The notes under the pieces are model-generated. The model saw nothing but the letters and a program-made list of their open reading frames with translations. It was not told the origin of the DNA and made no database searches. The position numbers and the translations under genes were made by a program. A stretch of DNA of 62,288 nucleotides from Alphaproteobacteria bacterium (GTDB lineage Bacteria; Pseudomonadota; Alphaproteobacteria; CAAGCB01; CAG-977), in assembly GCA_017616015.1 (NCBI GenBank), contig JAFZYY010000030.1, positions 311,706 to 373,993 of the forward strand, read 5' to 3'. Shown here one piece after another: positions 44,782 to 54,510 of the stretch; positions within the stretch are counted from its first letter, which is position 1; every line of letters begins with the position of its first letter.

Positions 44782-45646
44782 AAATAATCCGTTATCTGCC
44801 CGAATTACACAAATTGTAGAATCGTCTACGGGGAAATTGGTGGTTTCCGCGGCAACGCTGGCCGGCGGTTTCGCCGATGCCAAGCACGTTGTTTTGTCGG
44901 ACGGGTCGCAGGTCGTTGTGAAGCTGTTTAAAGATTCAAACAGCAATCTGGCGATTGAAGGCGCGATGATGGATTATCTGAAACGCAATACTCAGCTGCC
45001 GATGCCGGAGGTGTTTTATTCCGGCTCCGACGCTTTGGTGCACGAATATATCGTCGCGGACGGGACTTTGAGTCGCGACAGCGAACCGGAAGCGGCGGAA
45101 CATCTGGCAAAGCTGCATGAAATCACTTCCGATTCTTACGGGTTTGAGTTTGATACGATGCGTGCGGGCGTAAGTCAGCCGAACGCGAAAATGCAGAAAT
45201 GGGTGCCGTTCTTTGTGCAAAATCGCTTGCTTTATATGGCAAAACAGGCGCTTGACAGCGGCAATCTGCCCGTGGAAGTAATGACGCGCATCGAAAAGTT
45301 CGCCGAAAAAGCGGACGCTTATCTCGACGAACCCGAAAAACCGAGCTTGTTGCACGGGGATATTACCGCCAGTACGGTTTTGTGTTATCAGGGAAAAATC
45401 AAAGCTTTTGTTGATCCGGCGATTTTCTTCGGCGATCCGGAATTTGAATTTGTCTTTGCGGGCGAGCAGTCTTCGTTAAGCAAAGCGTTTTACGATCGTT
45501 ATAACGCGATCCGGCCTTTCCGAGCGGGGTTCTTTGAATATCGGCAAAGCATTTACAACCTTTATCCGATGCTGTTGAACGTGAAACTGTTCGGGGCGGA
45601 ATGCCTGCCGCGCATTACCGCCGTTTTATCCCGCTTCGGGTGTTAA
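44771..45646 (+). CDS. Fructosamine kinase family protein
   Basis: 291 residues with the aminoglycoside-phosphotransferase-like fold: a glycine-rich start (LAGGFADAKHVVLSDG), VVKLFK with the ATP-binding Lys, the catalytic HGDITAST loop near 196, and a metal-binding VDPAIFFGDPEFE segment. The family phosphorylates glycated lysines so they can be removed, and bacterial members act on ketoamine-modified proteins. Its position after a tyrosine phosphatase gene is commonly seen. Confidence 0.88.
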   Translation: MQVENNPLSARITQIVESSTGKLVVSAATLAGGFADAKHVVLSDGSQVVVKLFKDSNSNLAIEGAMMDYLKRNTQLPMPEVFYSGSDALVHEYIVADGTLSRDSEPEAAEHLAKLHEITSDSYGFEFDTMRAGVSQPNAKMQKWVPFFVQNRLLYMAKQALDSGNLPVEVMTRIEKFAEKADAYLDEPEKPSLLHGDITASTVLCYQGKIKAFVDPAIFFGDPEFEFVFAGEQSSLSKAFYDRYNAIRPFRAGFFEYRQSIYNLYPMLLNVKLFGAECLPRITAVLSRFGC

Positions 45647-45650
45647 GCAA

Positions 45651-46292
45651 ATGAAGCCTGCCGACATTAAAGAGTTTTTCGCGCGCCTGAAAAAAGCGAA
45701 TCCCGATCCGAAATGCGAATTGGATTATCAGTCGCCGTACACGCTTCTGGTCGCGATAGTTTTGTCCGCGCAGACGACGGATAAGAACGTCAACAAAGCG
45801 ACGCCGGCTTTGTTTAAATCCGCTTCCACGCCCGCACAGATGGTCGCTCTGGGCGAAGAAAAACTGAAAGGCTATATCCGCTCCATAGGTCTGTTCAACG
45901 GCAAAGCGAAAAACATTATCGCGCTTTCCAAAGATCTGGTCGAAAAATACGACGGGGAAATTCCTCAAAACGTCGACGAACTGCAAAAACTGGCAGGGGT
46001 GGGGCGTAAGACGGCAAACGTGTTTTTAAACACGATGTACGGCGCGCCGACATTCGGCGTTGACACGCATGTTTTGCGTTTGGGGAACCGGATAGGCCTT
46101 GCTCCCGGCAAGACGCCTCTGGAAGTCGAAAAAGCGCTGGCAAAGGCGGTGACGGGCGTTATTCCCGACGAGGATTTGAAATACGTTTCCCACTGGCTGG
46201 TTTTGCACGGCCGTTATATCTGCACGGCGAAAAAGCCGGCCTGCGACACATGCCCGATGGCGGATCTGTGCCCTAAAATCGGGGTGAAATAG
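45651..46292 (+). CDS. nth: Endonuclease III
   Basis: This 213-residue DNA glycosylase/AP lyase removes oxidised pyrimidines. The helix-hairpin-helix GVGRKTANVF carries the catalytic Lys (near 120), and the catalytic Asp is in GVDTHVLRL. The C-terminal 4Fe-4S site is complete with spacing C-x6-C-x2-C-x5-C. It lies 4 bp after the fructosamine kinase gene and is convergent with the next gene. Confidence 0.96.
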   Translation: MKPADIKEFFARLKKANPDPKCELDYQSPYTLLVAIVLSAQTTDKNVNKATPALFKSASTPAQMVALGEEKLKGYIRSIGLFNGKAKNIIALSKDLVEKYDGEIPQNVDELQKLAGVGRKTANVFLNTMYGAPTFGVDTHVLRLGNRIGLAPGKTPLEVEKALAKAVTGVIPDEDLKYVSHWLVLHGRYICTAKKPACDTCPMADLCPKIGVK

Positions 46293-46299
46293 CTTTTGC

Positions 46300-47676
46300 T
46301 TATCTGGAATAACGAAGGTCTGCCAACCGGCGGGCGTTTGCCGCTTTAGCGGTGACGTTTGCCATATAGCTTTTCCGCATAAGGTCGTTCGGACTCTTCC
46401 GCACTTTTTTCGGCGTGGGCGCCTCTTTTTCCGACGGATCTTTTTTGAACAGGATAGCTCTTGTCCGTGTCCGGTGAGCTTCTTTGGTTCGTTTCAGCTC
46501 TGAAGAAGATTTCGCAAGGGAATCTTTCAGCTTCTTTTTCGTTTCAGCCATGGTTTGGGCGTTTCTGTCTTCCGGTTTGGGCATGTGGAGGACGGCTGCT
46601 TTGGCCAAATCCATTTGCGACATATTGATGGCGGCGCCGTTTTTGAAGTAATTGGTTTGCAATTCGTTTCGTACAACTTCCAAAGCCATGACTTTAGATT
46701 CGTAGATGCCTTTGTAATACGTTTCGCGTTTCTTATATTCTTCTTGGAATTCTTTAGGTAAGTCTTTTATATCAAGTTTTTCGCGGGCTTTAGCCTGTTT
46801 CTTGTTGGGTTTTTCCTGACTTTTATCCGCTTTCAGTCCGTACATATCGGCAAACTGTTTGATCCTTTGCTGATTTTTGTTTAAAGGTTTTCCTTCTGCG
46901 ATGGCTTTTTCTATATCTTTTAATTGACGCCTGTATTGATCGAAGAATTCGTCTTTGATTTCGTCTTGGCAACGTTTCAAACGGTTCTCCAGGTATTCTT
47001 TGTTCAGGCGTTTTTGTTCTTCGACGGCCTGATCCAAAGAAGCGACGGACGTAATCGGATAATCCGGCAAAGGCAATCTGTAGGGATTGGGTTTAACATA
47101 ATCCCAATAGTTCGGCGAAAGCGGAGAAGAAGAGGAGGAGAAGGAAGAGGAAGAGGAAGACTTCTTTTCAGAAGAATGCGAAGACGAAAGACGAACCTTT
47201 TTGACTTCTTTGGGTTTCAAAGGAACGTTGCATTGTTTGCATGCTCTCATCAACATTTTTTTCAATTCGGGGGGTAAGCCCATGGCGACGGCGTCAAAGC
47301 CCATGGCGCGGACGGCTTCGACCAAAGCCATTAATTGTTGCAGAGAGGGTTTTTTCTTGGACGCCATAGCGATGAACAAATCGCGTTTATCGCCGACATC
47401 ATTGAATTTTCCGCCGTCGGACATCTGGACTTCAATGGATTTGTTGCCTTTTTCGTTTTTGACGATTTTAACGGACGAGATGCGGGCTTTTCTGCGGAAC
47501 CGCGGGTAGTAAGTTTGATGATGCTGGACTTTTTCCCACGCTTTTTTCAAACGGCGCAAGTCCGGCTGCAAAAAATTGCTGTCCTTTTCCTCTTTTTTTG
47601 GCGAAGCTTCCTGCTTTTTTTCCGTATTTTTTTGTTTTTTTTCAGGTGCTTTGAGCTGTTCTTGATTCTTTTCCAT
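46300..47676 (-). CDS. Charged coiled-coil protein, possible diverged LPD7-like domain
   Basis: This 458-residue protein is very rich in Lys, Glu and Ser, with a Ser tract near 170-185. At about 60-155 is a folded segment, with VEAVRAMGFDAVAMGLP and then KKMLMRACKQCNVPL. Its strand-helix pattern resembles the LPD7-like domain of the two large proteins upstream (GW/GF-x-x-V, then K-x-x-M), but the match is weak. Long helical charged regions follow. There is no signal peptide. It is preceded by the shared TTGTCA promoter module, so it belongs to the same putative regulon. Function is unknown. Confidence 0.55.
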   Translation of the reverse strand: MEKNQEQLKAPEKKQKNTEKKQEASPKKEEKDSNFLQPDLRRLKKAWEKVQHHQTYYPRFRRKARISSVKIVKNEKGNKSIEVQMSDGGKFNDVGDKRDLFIAMASKKKPSLQQLMALVEAVRAMGFDAVAMGLPPELKKMLMRACKQCNVPLKPKEVKKVRLSSSHSSEKKSSSSSSFSSSSSPLSPNYWDYVKPNPYRLPLPDYPITSVASLDQAVEEQKRLNKEYLENRLKRCQDEIKDEFFDQYRRQLKDIEKAIAEGKPLNKNQQRIKQFADMYGLKADKSQEKPNKKQAKAREKLDIKDLPKEFQEEYKKRETYYKGIYESKVMALEVVRNELQTNYFKNGAAINMSQMDLAKAAVLHMPKPEDRNAQTMAETKKKLKDSLAKSSSELKRTKEAHRTRTRAILFKKDPSEKEAPTPKKVRKSPNDLMRKSYMANVTAKAANARRLADLRYSR

Positions 47677-47704
47677 GGCCGTACCCTCATACTACATTAA
47701 GGAC

Positions 47705-47742
47705 ATGATAGCACACTTTTTTTGGAAAGAGTATGACAAAAA
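47705..47742 (-). promoter_or_regulatory. Shared promoter module, copy 1
   Basis: On the minus strand TTTTTGTCA is followed by an A-rich stretch and GTGTGC-TATCAT. The TTGTCA half-site (47734-47739) is 23 bp from the -10-like box (47705-47710), exactly as in the other three copies. It lies about 30 bp upstream of the 458-residue protein start. Confidence 0.65.
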
Positions 47743-47801
47743 TTTAAAAAGAGTCGTTTTGTATTAAAAGCATTTTTTCATTATTTCCAGAGAAATTTGA
47801 C

Positions 47802-47838
47802 AAAAAAACGCCCGATTTTCATCGGGCGTTTTTTTTGT
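47802..47838. terminator. Terminator of the 2157-residue gene
   Basis: AACGCCCGAT and ATCGGGCGTT pair around a TTTC loop, with long T runs on both strands. On the minus strand the T run continues into TTTTTTTGTCAAA, a partial repeat of the promoter-module start. Confidence 0.88.
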
Positions 47839-47847
47839 TCAGATAGG

Positions 47848-50800
47848 TTATTTAGGGTTAAAAGCTCCATGTTGATTAATTAATGCCCGCCGCGTTATCT
47901 CGTCTTGAGATGGCGCTTTGTATGGAGTAAAAGCAGGGGCACTTCGTGAGCTCTGGCTCTGATATGGATTGGTTGCGTTTATTTCCGCTGTTCTATTTTG
48001 AAGCTCTCCTAAACGCTGCAGTTGTGCTGCATAACCGTTTCCTTCTGCCTTTCCGCCTCCCTGAATTGCAAGCACCATTTCTCCTTGTTTGCTCGCGAGG
48101 GTTTGAAGGTCTTCTTTCGTCAGAAGTCCTTTCGTTTGAGCAAGAGCTAGCTGTTTCATCATAAAGTTATTAACGAAGCCCGCTGCTGTTGTAGCGTCAA
48201 TGCCTTGTGATTTTATTAAATCTCCTTGGAGCAAATCCATTTGCGTCTGAAGCTGATCGGCATAATTATCCATATCCGAGTTCTTTGCAAACTCCAATAT
48301 TGCCGTGGCAAGCGCTTTTTCAGTTTCAGTCAACGGTCTGGCTGTACCGTCCGGATTCTGCATTGTTTGACCCTCTATCAAAGCCTGCTTGGTTTCATTA
48401 GGAACATTTACTTCTTCTTTCGGTTTACCGTTAGCGAGTTCTTGTTCGTATTTTCTTACATTCTGAGCTTCAGCTTCTGTAAATATAGTTGTTCCGTCTT
48501 TTCTCTTTCTGCTGAGAATATCGTCAAGGTATTTATCTACAGTTTTATAGCGATCTTGGAGAGAACCATAAGGATCCATATCGTTTACATCGTTCAAATC
48601 TATCGCTTCGCTTCGCTTTTCAGCGTAGTATCTTTCAAGATTTTGCCTACGTTTAAGATACGTCTCTCTGTTTTTCTCGCTCGGATCATGGGCTAACATT
48701 AATGCTGCTTGAGCAAAAGCATATTCTACCGTAGCCATAGACTGCATTGGTGGGAACATTTCCCTTAAATCTTTATTCGGACTGTAGTTTACAGGAGTAT
48801 TCTTCACAACCTGTTCTGTCTGCTGGCTATTTGCTTCTTTTGTATCCAAATCTTGACTTACGGTTCCTATACGCTGAATTTCTTCAGATTCGAAATAATT
48901 TTCGAAATCTTTGTTAGAAACATAGCTTATATAAGAATGATGCAAAGGCAACAATGTCGGCGAAGTCTTTCCACCAAGATCAATAGTTCCGACTTCTATC
49001 ATAATATTCTTATAAGCTTCCAATTTCTTTGGATCTGTCGGATTGCTCTTGTCTAACGCAATGTCAACCATAGCATCAACAAGCTCTGCTACCTTAGGAT
49101 TATCTGCTATATCTTCGGCGAACAGCTCTGCTTTAAGTCTTGCTTTTATATCATTAGCACGTTTTTCTTCAGGGCTGAGTTGATCGTCATCATGGCTATA
49201 ATCGTCATCGTTTTCTTTTAGCGATTTTATTTCTATCTTCACATCTTTTGTTTCGATTTTTTCTTGAGCTTGTTTTAACGCCTTATTTATCGGTTCTAAG
49301 ACAGCAGCTTGTGCGTCATCAATGAATTTGTTCTTTTTTAAGAACTCAGTCATTCCGGCCGCAGCATCGCCATAATTATCAGGGTAAGCTTCTTTTATGG
49401 CGTTTTCATAAGCGGCCTTTAAATCTGCTGCTTTATTATCGTCTTTATTAATGGCGAGAGCATACATAGCCAAGAGAGCTTTTTCTTGTTTTGCGTCCAA
49501 TTTGCCCTCGTTTTCCGCTTTGAAAGCTTCGACAATTTTTTGCTCTGTTGTCTTTTCTTCGACTTCTATTTCTACTTCTTCCTTTCCGGCTTTCAGAGCT
49601 TTATATTGTTCAGCATTATACCCGTCATAGGCAGCGACGTCGCTTCTGGTTTCTGCCGGAAGCTTTTCGTAAGCCGTATTGACTTCCTTTATCTTATCTT
49701 TATCTGTTTGCGGTTTCAGCTCTTCAGCTTTTGCCTTCAATTCTTCGATGCTTATTCCAGCTTGCTGTAAATCAGCTTCTATTGCATCCTGGTTCTTGAT
49801 TTCCAAGCCCTGAGCTAACATCGCGATATACATATTCCGTTTGAAATCAAGCGAAGCTGCCGGATCGATTTTGGCGTCTCTCCAACCTTTTTCCAATCCC
49901 AAACGAACCATGGTCATAGTGTCTTCCAATGTCGTTTGTTTGTCTTTTTTGATCTGGATATTAATTCTGTTGGCAGAATTGACTAACGTCGCTTCGGTAC
50001 TCAATTCCATGCTGACCACTTGCGGAGAAGCGGAAACTTCCTTGATGGAACCCAGATTGCATTTTGCAAACGAAGTCTTGGCGTTAGGATCATTCGTATG
50101 CGCGTCTTTATATTCGTAATCCAAGAATTTGGTTTTCCAGGCCACGCTTCTTAATTCATCTGCCAATGTGCCTTCCACCTGCGGTGCAGGAGTGGTGGTA
50201 GTGGTGGTAGTGGTAGTGGTGGTCTCAATCGTGGTCTCAGCCTCTACATCCTTACTGGGCTTAATTTTATCGCCCTCAGTATTAACCGTAGCTTCACTCA
50301 TAATGTGATCGGTTTTAATCGTGCTCGGCACTTTCAAATCAAAACCGGATTCCTTGGCTGTTTTTGCTATGAATTCGTTCAAGGCTTTCAAATACGAGGA
50401 ATTTTTCAGCCCGGCTTCTTCTGAAGCGGTCTTTAAGAATTCATTGACCTTGTCAAGAGCTTCTTCCGGTGTTTTGGCTTTACCGTCATCTAAGTACTTC
50501 TGTGCCAAATTCTGTATGCCGTCTGTTACAGCTCTGACTTCTCTGCTGTTATCAATGTATCTGGGCAGGAACCAGGATCCTTCAGGTCCGTTCGCATGCT
50601 CAGCCATTGCTTTAAAGAGATCGATTTCTTCCGCTGACGCTTCGTTGCTTCTCAGCTGTTCCAGATACTTCGTCACCGGCGAATCCAAATATGTTTTGAA
50701 TCCTTCAAGTTGATTTGGAGTCAGCTGATCGTTGCCTTTCGCGTCGCTTATTAACCAATTGACATAAAGCTCCGCATTTTTCGCTGCGTCAGTAGCGTTT

Positions 50801-53800
50801 GAACCTTCGTTTACATACGCTTTAATCAGATCGGCTTTTCTGTCTTCGAATTCTCCGCGACCAAATTCGGTCGCTTCAGTATATGCCATATGCATTGCGG
50901 TTTTCAGGCGCAACTGAGCAAGTTCCAAAGCGGTCAACGTATTAGGATCTAATTCCGCCGATGACTGGTTTTGCAGTACCGGACTGTTGAACATCGCTTC
51001 CTGCGCTTCGCGGCCGGGTATTCCTGCTAAGGCTATATCCGGAGCAGTCAGGGCTTCTACGCGATTGCCCGTATTTGCCTGATCATTCCTTTTATTCCGC
51101 AATCCTGTGTAAGCGCGTGACTCGTCATAATTGACAGTATTGTCCTTATTGTAGGAAGTCATACTGTAATTTTTAACCGTAGGAGCATGGATCGGGTCTA
51201 AGCTGTATCCATTATCTAATGCTTTCTTTCCTAAATTTAGTATATAAGTTCTTAAATTTAGTATATAATCTTGAAACTCAGGATTATTTTTCTTTTTTTC
51301 GTCTAAGTTATCATAGAAATCGCGCACATAGAAATACGATACGCGGAAAGCATCTTCTTCCGACATATTTAGCGAATTACGATAATGGCTTTGAAGGTTC
51401 TTTAATGCCTCGTCAAGGTTATCTTGAGAAAACTCGTTTAACGCTGCTTGAACAGCTTGTTCTTTTGCGCCTTTAGGGTTATAAATCCGATTATTTTCGC
51501 TATTTTTAAGCAACCCTATTCTTGTTTCGCCGCTTTCTTCATTTGTGAATTCTTGAAGTAAGGGACCCGTGTACGTTGGATCGCTACGTTTCTGCGAGAA
51601 TTCAACAGTTATAGACGTGCCGTCGTCATTGAACCGGGTTTCTTTTCTTACTCTTAAATCTTCAGCCAGGAAACGGTCGTCAATAGAAATTTCCCGAATG
51701 AACGTCGGTTTGCCATCTTCATAATCTGTGGTGCGGCAGTATTTATTTCTGCCTTCTTCTTCGTTTTTGAAAACCTTATCCGCAAAAGCCTTAGCGTTGT
51801 CGGGAGCCTTGGCCATCTCGGCTAATTTAAGGGCTAATGCGGCATCTGTATTTTGGGTGTCGCCTAAACTTTCTCTATACGCTTTATATTCTGCAGTGTT
51901 TTCCAGATATTCTGTATAGGCTTGTTCATTGAATTCATAGGTCTTTTGAGGCTTACCGTCTTTGTAAGTCGTCAGCTGGTATTTCCCGTCTTCTTTCTTG
52001 ACGCTGGTTACCGCTTTCGCTGGATCTTTGCCGTCATACTCTGTTATCGTTGTCGCGTTTCCGTTTCTTTCGGTGCATCTTATCGGGTTGTTGTCCTTAT
52101 AAGTCGTCGTCGTCGATTTATATACATTAGACGCATCACCGTTTCTGTAATAATCTTCCATGATAGTGACGGAACCATCTTCATTCTGTTTTCTGGAGAT
52201 AGCATGATCAGCGTATTCTTTACCCTTGCTCGGATCATAGAAGATAACAGTATGAGGTTCGGCTTTTTGCTGTTGTGTTACGGTTTCGGGTATCGTGCCA
52301 TCGTATTCGCACCGTCTGGAAACATTACCGTTTGCGTCATAATATGTTCCTGTCCAGCGCGAACCGTTGTTCATTGTCACATAAGACTTTTCGCCACGCA
52401 TGGTATACGTGGTTGTCGTCCAATTGCCGACAGTTACTCCTTCTCTTGGAGTATATTCTACTTTGGGGTTCGGATTTTCTTTTGTTCCTTCGATTCTCTT
52501 GTTGTCCGCGCCATACACCGTTGTTGTTGTTGTTTCCGGAGTCTTTCCGTCTTCTAAGTACGTCGTGACAACTTCTGTTTTTTTGTCGCCCTCAAACGTG
52601 ATTTCCGTTTGTGCAACTAATTTTCCATGTTTGTCGTATTCGTTTCTGATAGTTGATGTCGGTTTTCCGTTTTCATCATATTTTGTTGTTTCAAGCGGTT
52701 TGTCATTTTGCAATACGACACTTCCAATGACGGCGTGAGTTGTCGGATCCGTGAATATTTTCGTTTCTGTCGTTGTTAAGCCATCATTAGTAACTTCTCT
52801 ATGGGTTTCTACAGCACAGCCTTTAAAATCTTTGTCGTCAAGATTTCCATCAAAAGCTCTGCAGGTTATCTTCTCAAAATCATTTTCTTTGCTGTCATAA
52901 AAGGTTACGGTCCGTTTCCCGCCTTCATTCTTGTCATAGAAAACGCTCTTGGTCGCCTTACCATCAGGATGATAGGCCGTATCTTGGACTGTATTTACTT
53001 CGCTTTTCAAATATTTTTTTGTGTTCGGCTCATAATGTAATCTTCTTTCCGAAGTGACTGTATTTATATGCCGGCCGTTATCACGATCATAGCTATAATG
53101 TGTGGCTACACCCCGAATGTCAGGACTGGTCACATCAAGCGTATGATCCGTATTAGTCGTAACATATTGGTCTGTAACATTCCCGTTTCCATCGGTCTTA
53201 GTCCAAGTGGAAGTTATTAACTGTCCGTTCTCATCATATTTATCTACCCAGCTAAGCGTTTCTCCGTTTTCTATTTTTGTACGGGTGATCGTTGAGCTGC
53301 CGTCCCTGTTGTAATCACGTTTTTCGTAATAATGATTGAGTTCGTCAGTGAAAGAAGTCAGTCTTCCTTCTTTGTCAAAAAGAGCTTCTTTAAGTATAGC
53401 CCCGTTCTTGTCCGTTAAAGTCAAAGATTTGGGTTTTCCGGTGTTTTTACGATATTTGTTTGTAACCGTCCAACCCGGTTCGTCCTTGTCTACATATGTT
53501 TCCCGTACAATGGCTTCTTCTAGAACACCGTCAAGATCTCTGTCTTGGTCAAAAGAACGTCCCTCAAATCGGTAGTTTTTTCCAAATCCGGCTGTCTTTG
53601 TGAAATCATAAACGCCTCCTTTTAACAACTGAGCAACAGTCTTTGCGTCAGTCTTTTCCGGAAGAGGAGGAAGAGGTTCAATAAATGTGGATTGGTAAGC
53701 CGCATATACGGCATCAAAATTGTTTGTATCGTTTATGTTTATATCTTGTCCGGGGGCGGTCTCCAAGCCAAATTGGTTCACGTTTTCATTTTCCTTTTGG

Positions 53801-54321
53801 ACAGAGGTAATCTCAGGCTGTTCATTGTCCACTACTCGAGTCTCTGCCGCATCGTCTAATTCAACATCGCCATTCGTCAGCGAGCGTGTGTAGTCGGCCA
53901 AATCTCCGTCTTTAATCGATCCTAAATGCTGTGCTAAAACCGCTCCGAATTCTCCTCCAACATCTTCTTGTGCGGCAGAGATCAATGAATTGTAATAAGT
54001 TTCCAGCTGTGAAAGGTCAGCTCCTGATGCATTATATCGTTCTTTTAATGCTTCCGCAGCTTTTATGTATACTAAGGCTTTCTTTGCTTTCTTTTCCTTA
54101 TCCTCGTCATTTTCGCAGGATTTTAATAATGCGTTATAAATCGTTTGATCTTTGTCTTTTATTTCTATGCTCAACGGGATTGTATCTGCCACTGTGGTGC
54201 CGGTGCCGGGTATAAATTCTTTTCCCGGTTCCAGATTAGGCGGCAATTTGTCTTTTTCTTGTATAACCGCATTATAGTTATCGCCGTTTTTCGAAAATAC
54301 GCATAAAAATTCTTCAGCCAT
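47848..54321 (-). CDS. Giant YD-repeat and LPD7-like protein
   Basis: 2157 residues, AAGGGGG before the ATG. Order: a unique N-terminus (1-240); about 240-800 YD/RHS-like beta repeats (units such as YDENGQL, YDENGKPTS, YDKHGKLV, YYDANGNV); a helical region (about 800-1350); a pure Thr tract (near 1365-1377); then a region paralogous to the 681-residue protein (about 1385-1560) with an LPD7-like core, EDTMTMVRLGLEKGW ... DFKRNMYIAMLAQGL (about 1465-1507). Long charged helices follow, then a Pro-rich end (APAFTPYKAPSQDE...FNPK). No signal peptide, RHS core or toxin domain is visible. It may be exported or linked to conjugation; that is inference. Confidence 0.7.
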   Translation of the reverse strand: MAEEFLCVFSKNGDNYNAVIQEKDKLPPNLEPGKEFIPGTGTTVADTIPLSIEIKDKDQTIYNALLKSCENDEDKEKKAKKALVYIKAAEALKERYNASGADLSQLETYYNSLISAAQEDVGGEFGAVLAQHLGSIKDGDLADYTRSLTNGDVELDDAAETRVVDNEQPEITSVQKENENVNQFGLETAPGQDININDTNNFDAVYAAYQSTFIEPLPPLPEKTDAKTVAQLLKGGVYDFTKTAGFGKNYRFEGRSFDQDRDLDGVLEEAIVRETYVDKDEPGWTVTNKYRKNTGKPKSLTLTDKNGAILKEALFDKEGRLTSFTDELNHYYEKRDYNRDGSSTITRTKIENGETLSWVDKYDENGQLITSTWTKTDGNGNVTDQYVTTNTDHTLDVTSPDIRGVATHYSYDRDNGRHINTVTSERRLHYEPNTKKYLKSEVNTVQDTAYHPDGKATKSVFYDKNEGGKRTVTFYDSKENDFEKITCRAFDGNLDDKDFKGCAVETHREVTNDGLTTTETKIFTDPTTHAVIGSVVLQNDKPLETTKYDENGKPTSTIRNEYDKHGKLVAQTEITFEGDKKTEVVTTYLEDGKTPETTTTTVYGADNKRIEGTKENPNPKVEYTPREGVTVGNWTTTTYTMRGEKSYVTMNNGSRWTGTYYDANGNVSRRCEYDGTIPETVTQQQKAEPHTVIFYDPSKGKEYADHAISRKQNEDGSVTIMEDYYRNGDASNVYKSTTTTYKDNNPIRCTERNGNATTITEYDGKDPAKAVTSVKKEDGKYQLTTYKDGKPQKTYEFNEQAYTEYLENTAEYKAYRESLGDTQNTDAALALKLAEMAKAPDNAKAFADKVFKNEEEGRNKYCRTTDYEDGKPTFIREISIDDRFLAEDLRVRKETRFNDDGTSITVEFSQKRSDPTYTGPLLQEFTNEESGETRIGLLKNSENNRIYNPKGAKEQAVQAALNEFSQDNLDEALKNLQSHYRNSLNMSEEDAFRVSYFYVRDFYDNLDEKKKNNPEFQDYILNLRTYILNLGKKALDNGYSLDPIHAPTVKNYSMTSYNKDNTVNYDESRAYTGLRNKRNDQANTGNRVEALTAPDIALAGIPGREAQEAMFNSPVLQNQSSAELDPNTLTALELAQLRLKTAMHMAYTEATEFGRGEFEDRKADLIKAYVNEGSNATDAAKNAELYVNWLISDAKGNDQLTPNQLEGFKTYLDSPVTKYLEQLRSNEASAEEIDLFKAMAEHANGPEGSWFLPRYIDNSREVRAVTDGIQNLAQKYLDDGKAKTPEEALDKVNEFLKTASEEAGLKNSSYLKALNEFIAKTAKESGFDLKVPSTIKTDHIMSEATVNTEGDKIKPSKDVEAETTIETTTTTTTTTTTPAPQVEGTLADELRSVAWKTKFLDYEYKDAHTNDPNAKTSFAKCNLGSIKEVSASPQVVSMELSTEATLVNSANRINIQIKKDKQTTLEDTMTMVRLGLEKGWRDAKIDPAASLDFKRNMYIAMLAQGLEIKNQDAIEADLQQAGISIEELKAKAEELKPQTDKDKIKEVNTAYEKLPAETRSDVAAYDGYNAEQYKALKAGKEEVEIEVEEKTTEQKIVEAFKAENEGKLDAKQEKALLAMYALAINKDDNKAADLKAAYENAIKEAYPDNYGDAAAGMTEFLKKNKFIDDAQAAVLEPINKALKQAQEKIETKDVKIEIKSLKENDDDYSHDDDQLSPEEKRANDIKARLKAELFAEDIADNPKVAELVDAMVDIALDKSNPTDPKKLEAYKNIMIEVGTIDLGGKTSPTLLPLHHSYISYVSNKDFENYFESEEIQRIGTVSQDLDTKEANSQQTEQVVKNTPVNYSPNKDLREMFPPMQSMATVEYAFAQAALMLAHDPSEKNRETYLKRRQNLERYYAEKRSEAIDLNDVNDMDPYGSLQDRYKTVDKYLDDILSRKRKDGTTIFTEAEAQNVRKYEQELANGKPKEEVNVPNETKQALIEGQTMQNPDGTARPLTETEKALATAILEFAKNSDMDNYADQLQTQMDLLQGDLIKSQGIDATTAAGFVNNFMMKQLALAQTKGLLTKEDLQTLASKQGEMVLAIQGGGKAEGNGYAAQLQRLGELQNRTAEINATNPYQSQSSRSAPAFTPYKAPSQDEITRRALINQHGAFNPK
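50190..50223. repeat. Trinucleotide repeat encoding a Thr tract
   Basis: Repeated GGT/AGT units on the plus strand (ACC/ACT on the coding strand) encode a run of about 12 threonines in the linker before the LPD7-like region. It could vary in length by slippage without breaking the frame. Confidence 0.75.
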
Positions 54322-54357
54322 GAGAGTTTCCCCCTTAATAAATTACTAATTAATGCC

Positions 54358-54395
54358 ATACTAACACACTTTTTTTAGAAAAAGTATGACAAAAA
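54358..54395 (-). promoter_or_regulatory. Shared promoter module, copy 2
   Basis: Minus strand: TTGTCA (54387-54392), 23 bp, then TAGTAT (54358-54363) preceded by GTGTGT, then GGCATTAATT. It lies about 35 bp upstream of the 2157-residue protein start and is nearly identical to copy 4. Confidence 0.72.
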
Positions 54396-54456
54396 TTTGA
54401 AAAATGATTTTTCCGGTGTTTATTTGGTTTTTCCCACGGTTTCTTGGAAAAATAGA

Positions 54457-54490
54457 CAAAAAAAACACCCGGGGGTTGTCCCCGGGTGTT
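54457..54490 (-). terminator. Terminator of the 198-residue gene
   Basis: CACCCGGGG and CCCCGGGTG form a very stable stem, followed on the minus strand by eight T running into TTTTGTC. Confidence 0.88.
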
Positions 54491-54510
54491 TCGGAAAAAA
54501 TCAAGCGGAT

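Noticed and set aside
47848-54321. Polymorphic RHS toxin with immunity gene
   Set aside because: There is no RHS core, no recognisable toxin domain and no small immunity gene directly downstream.
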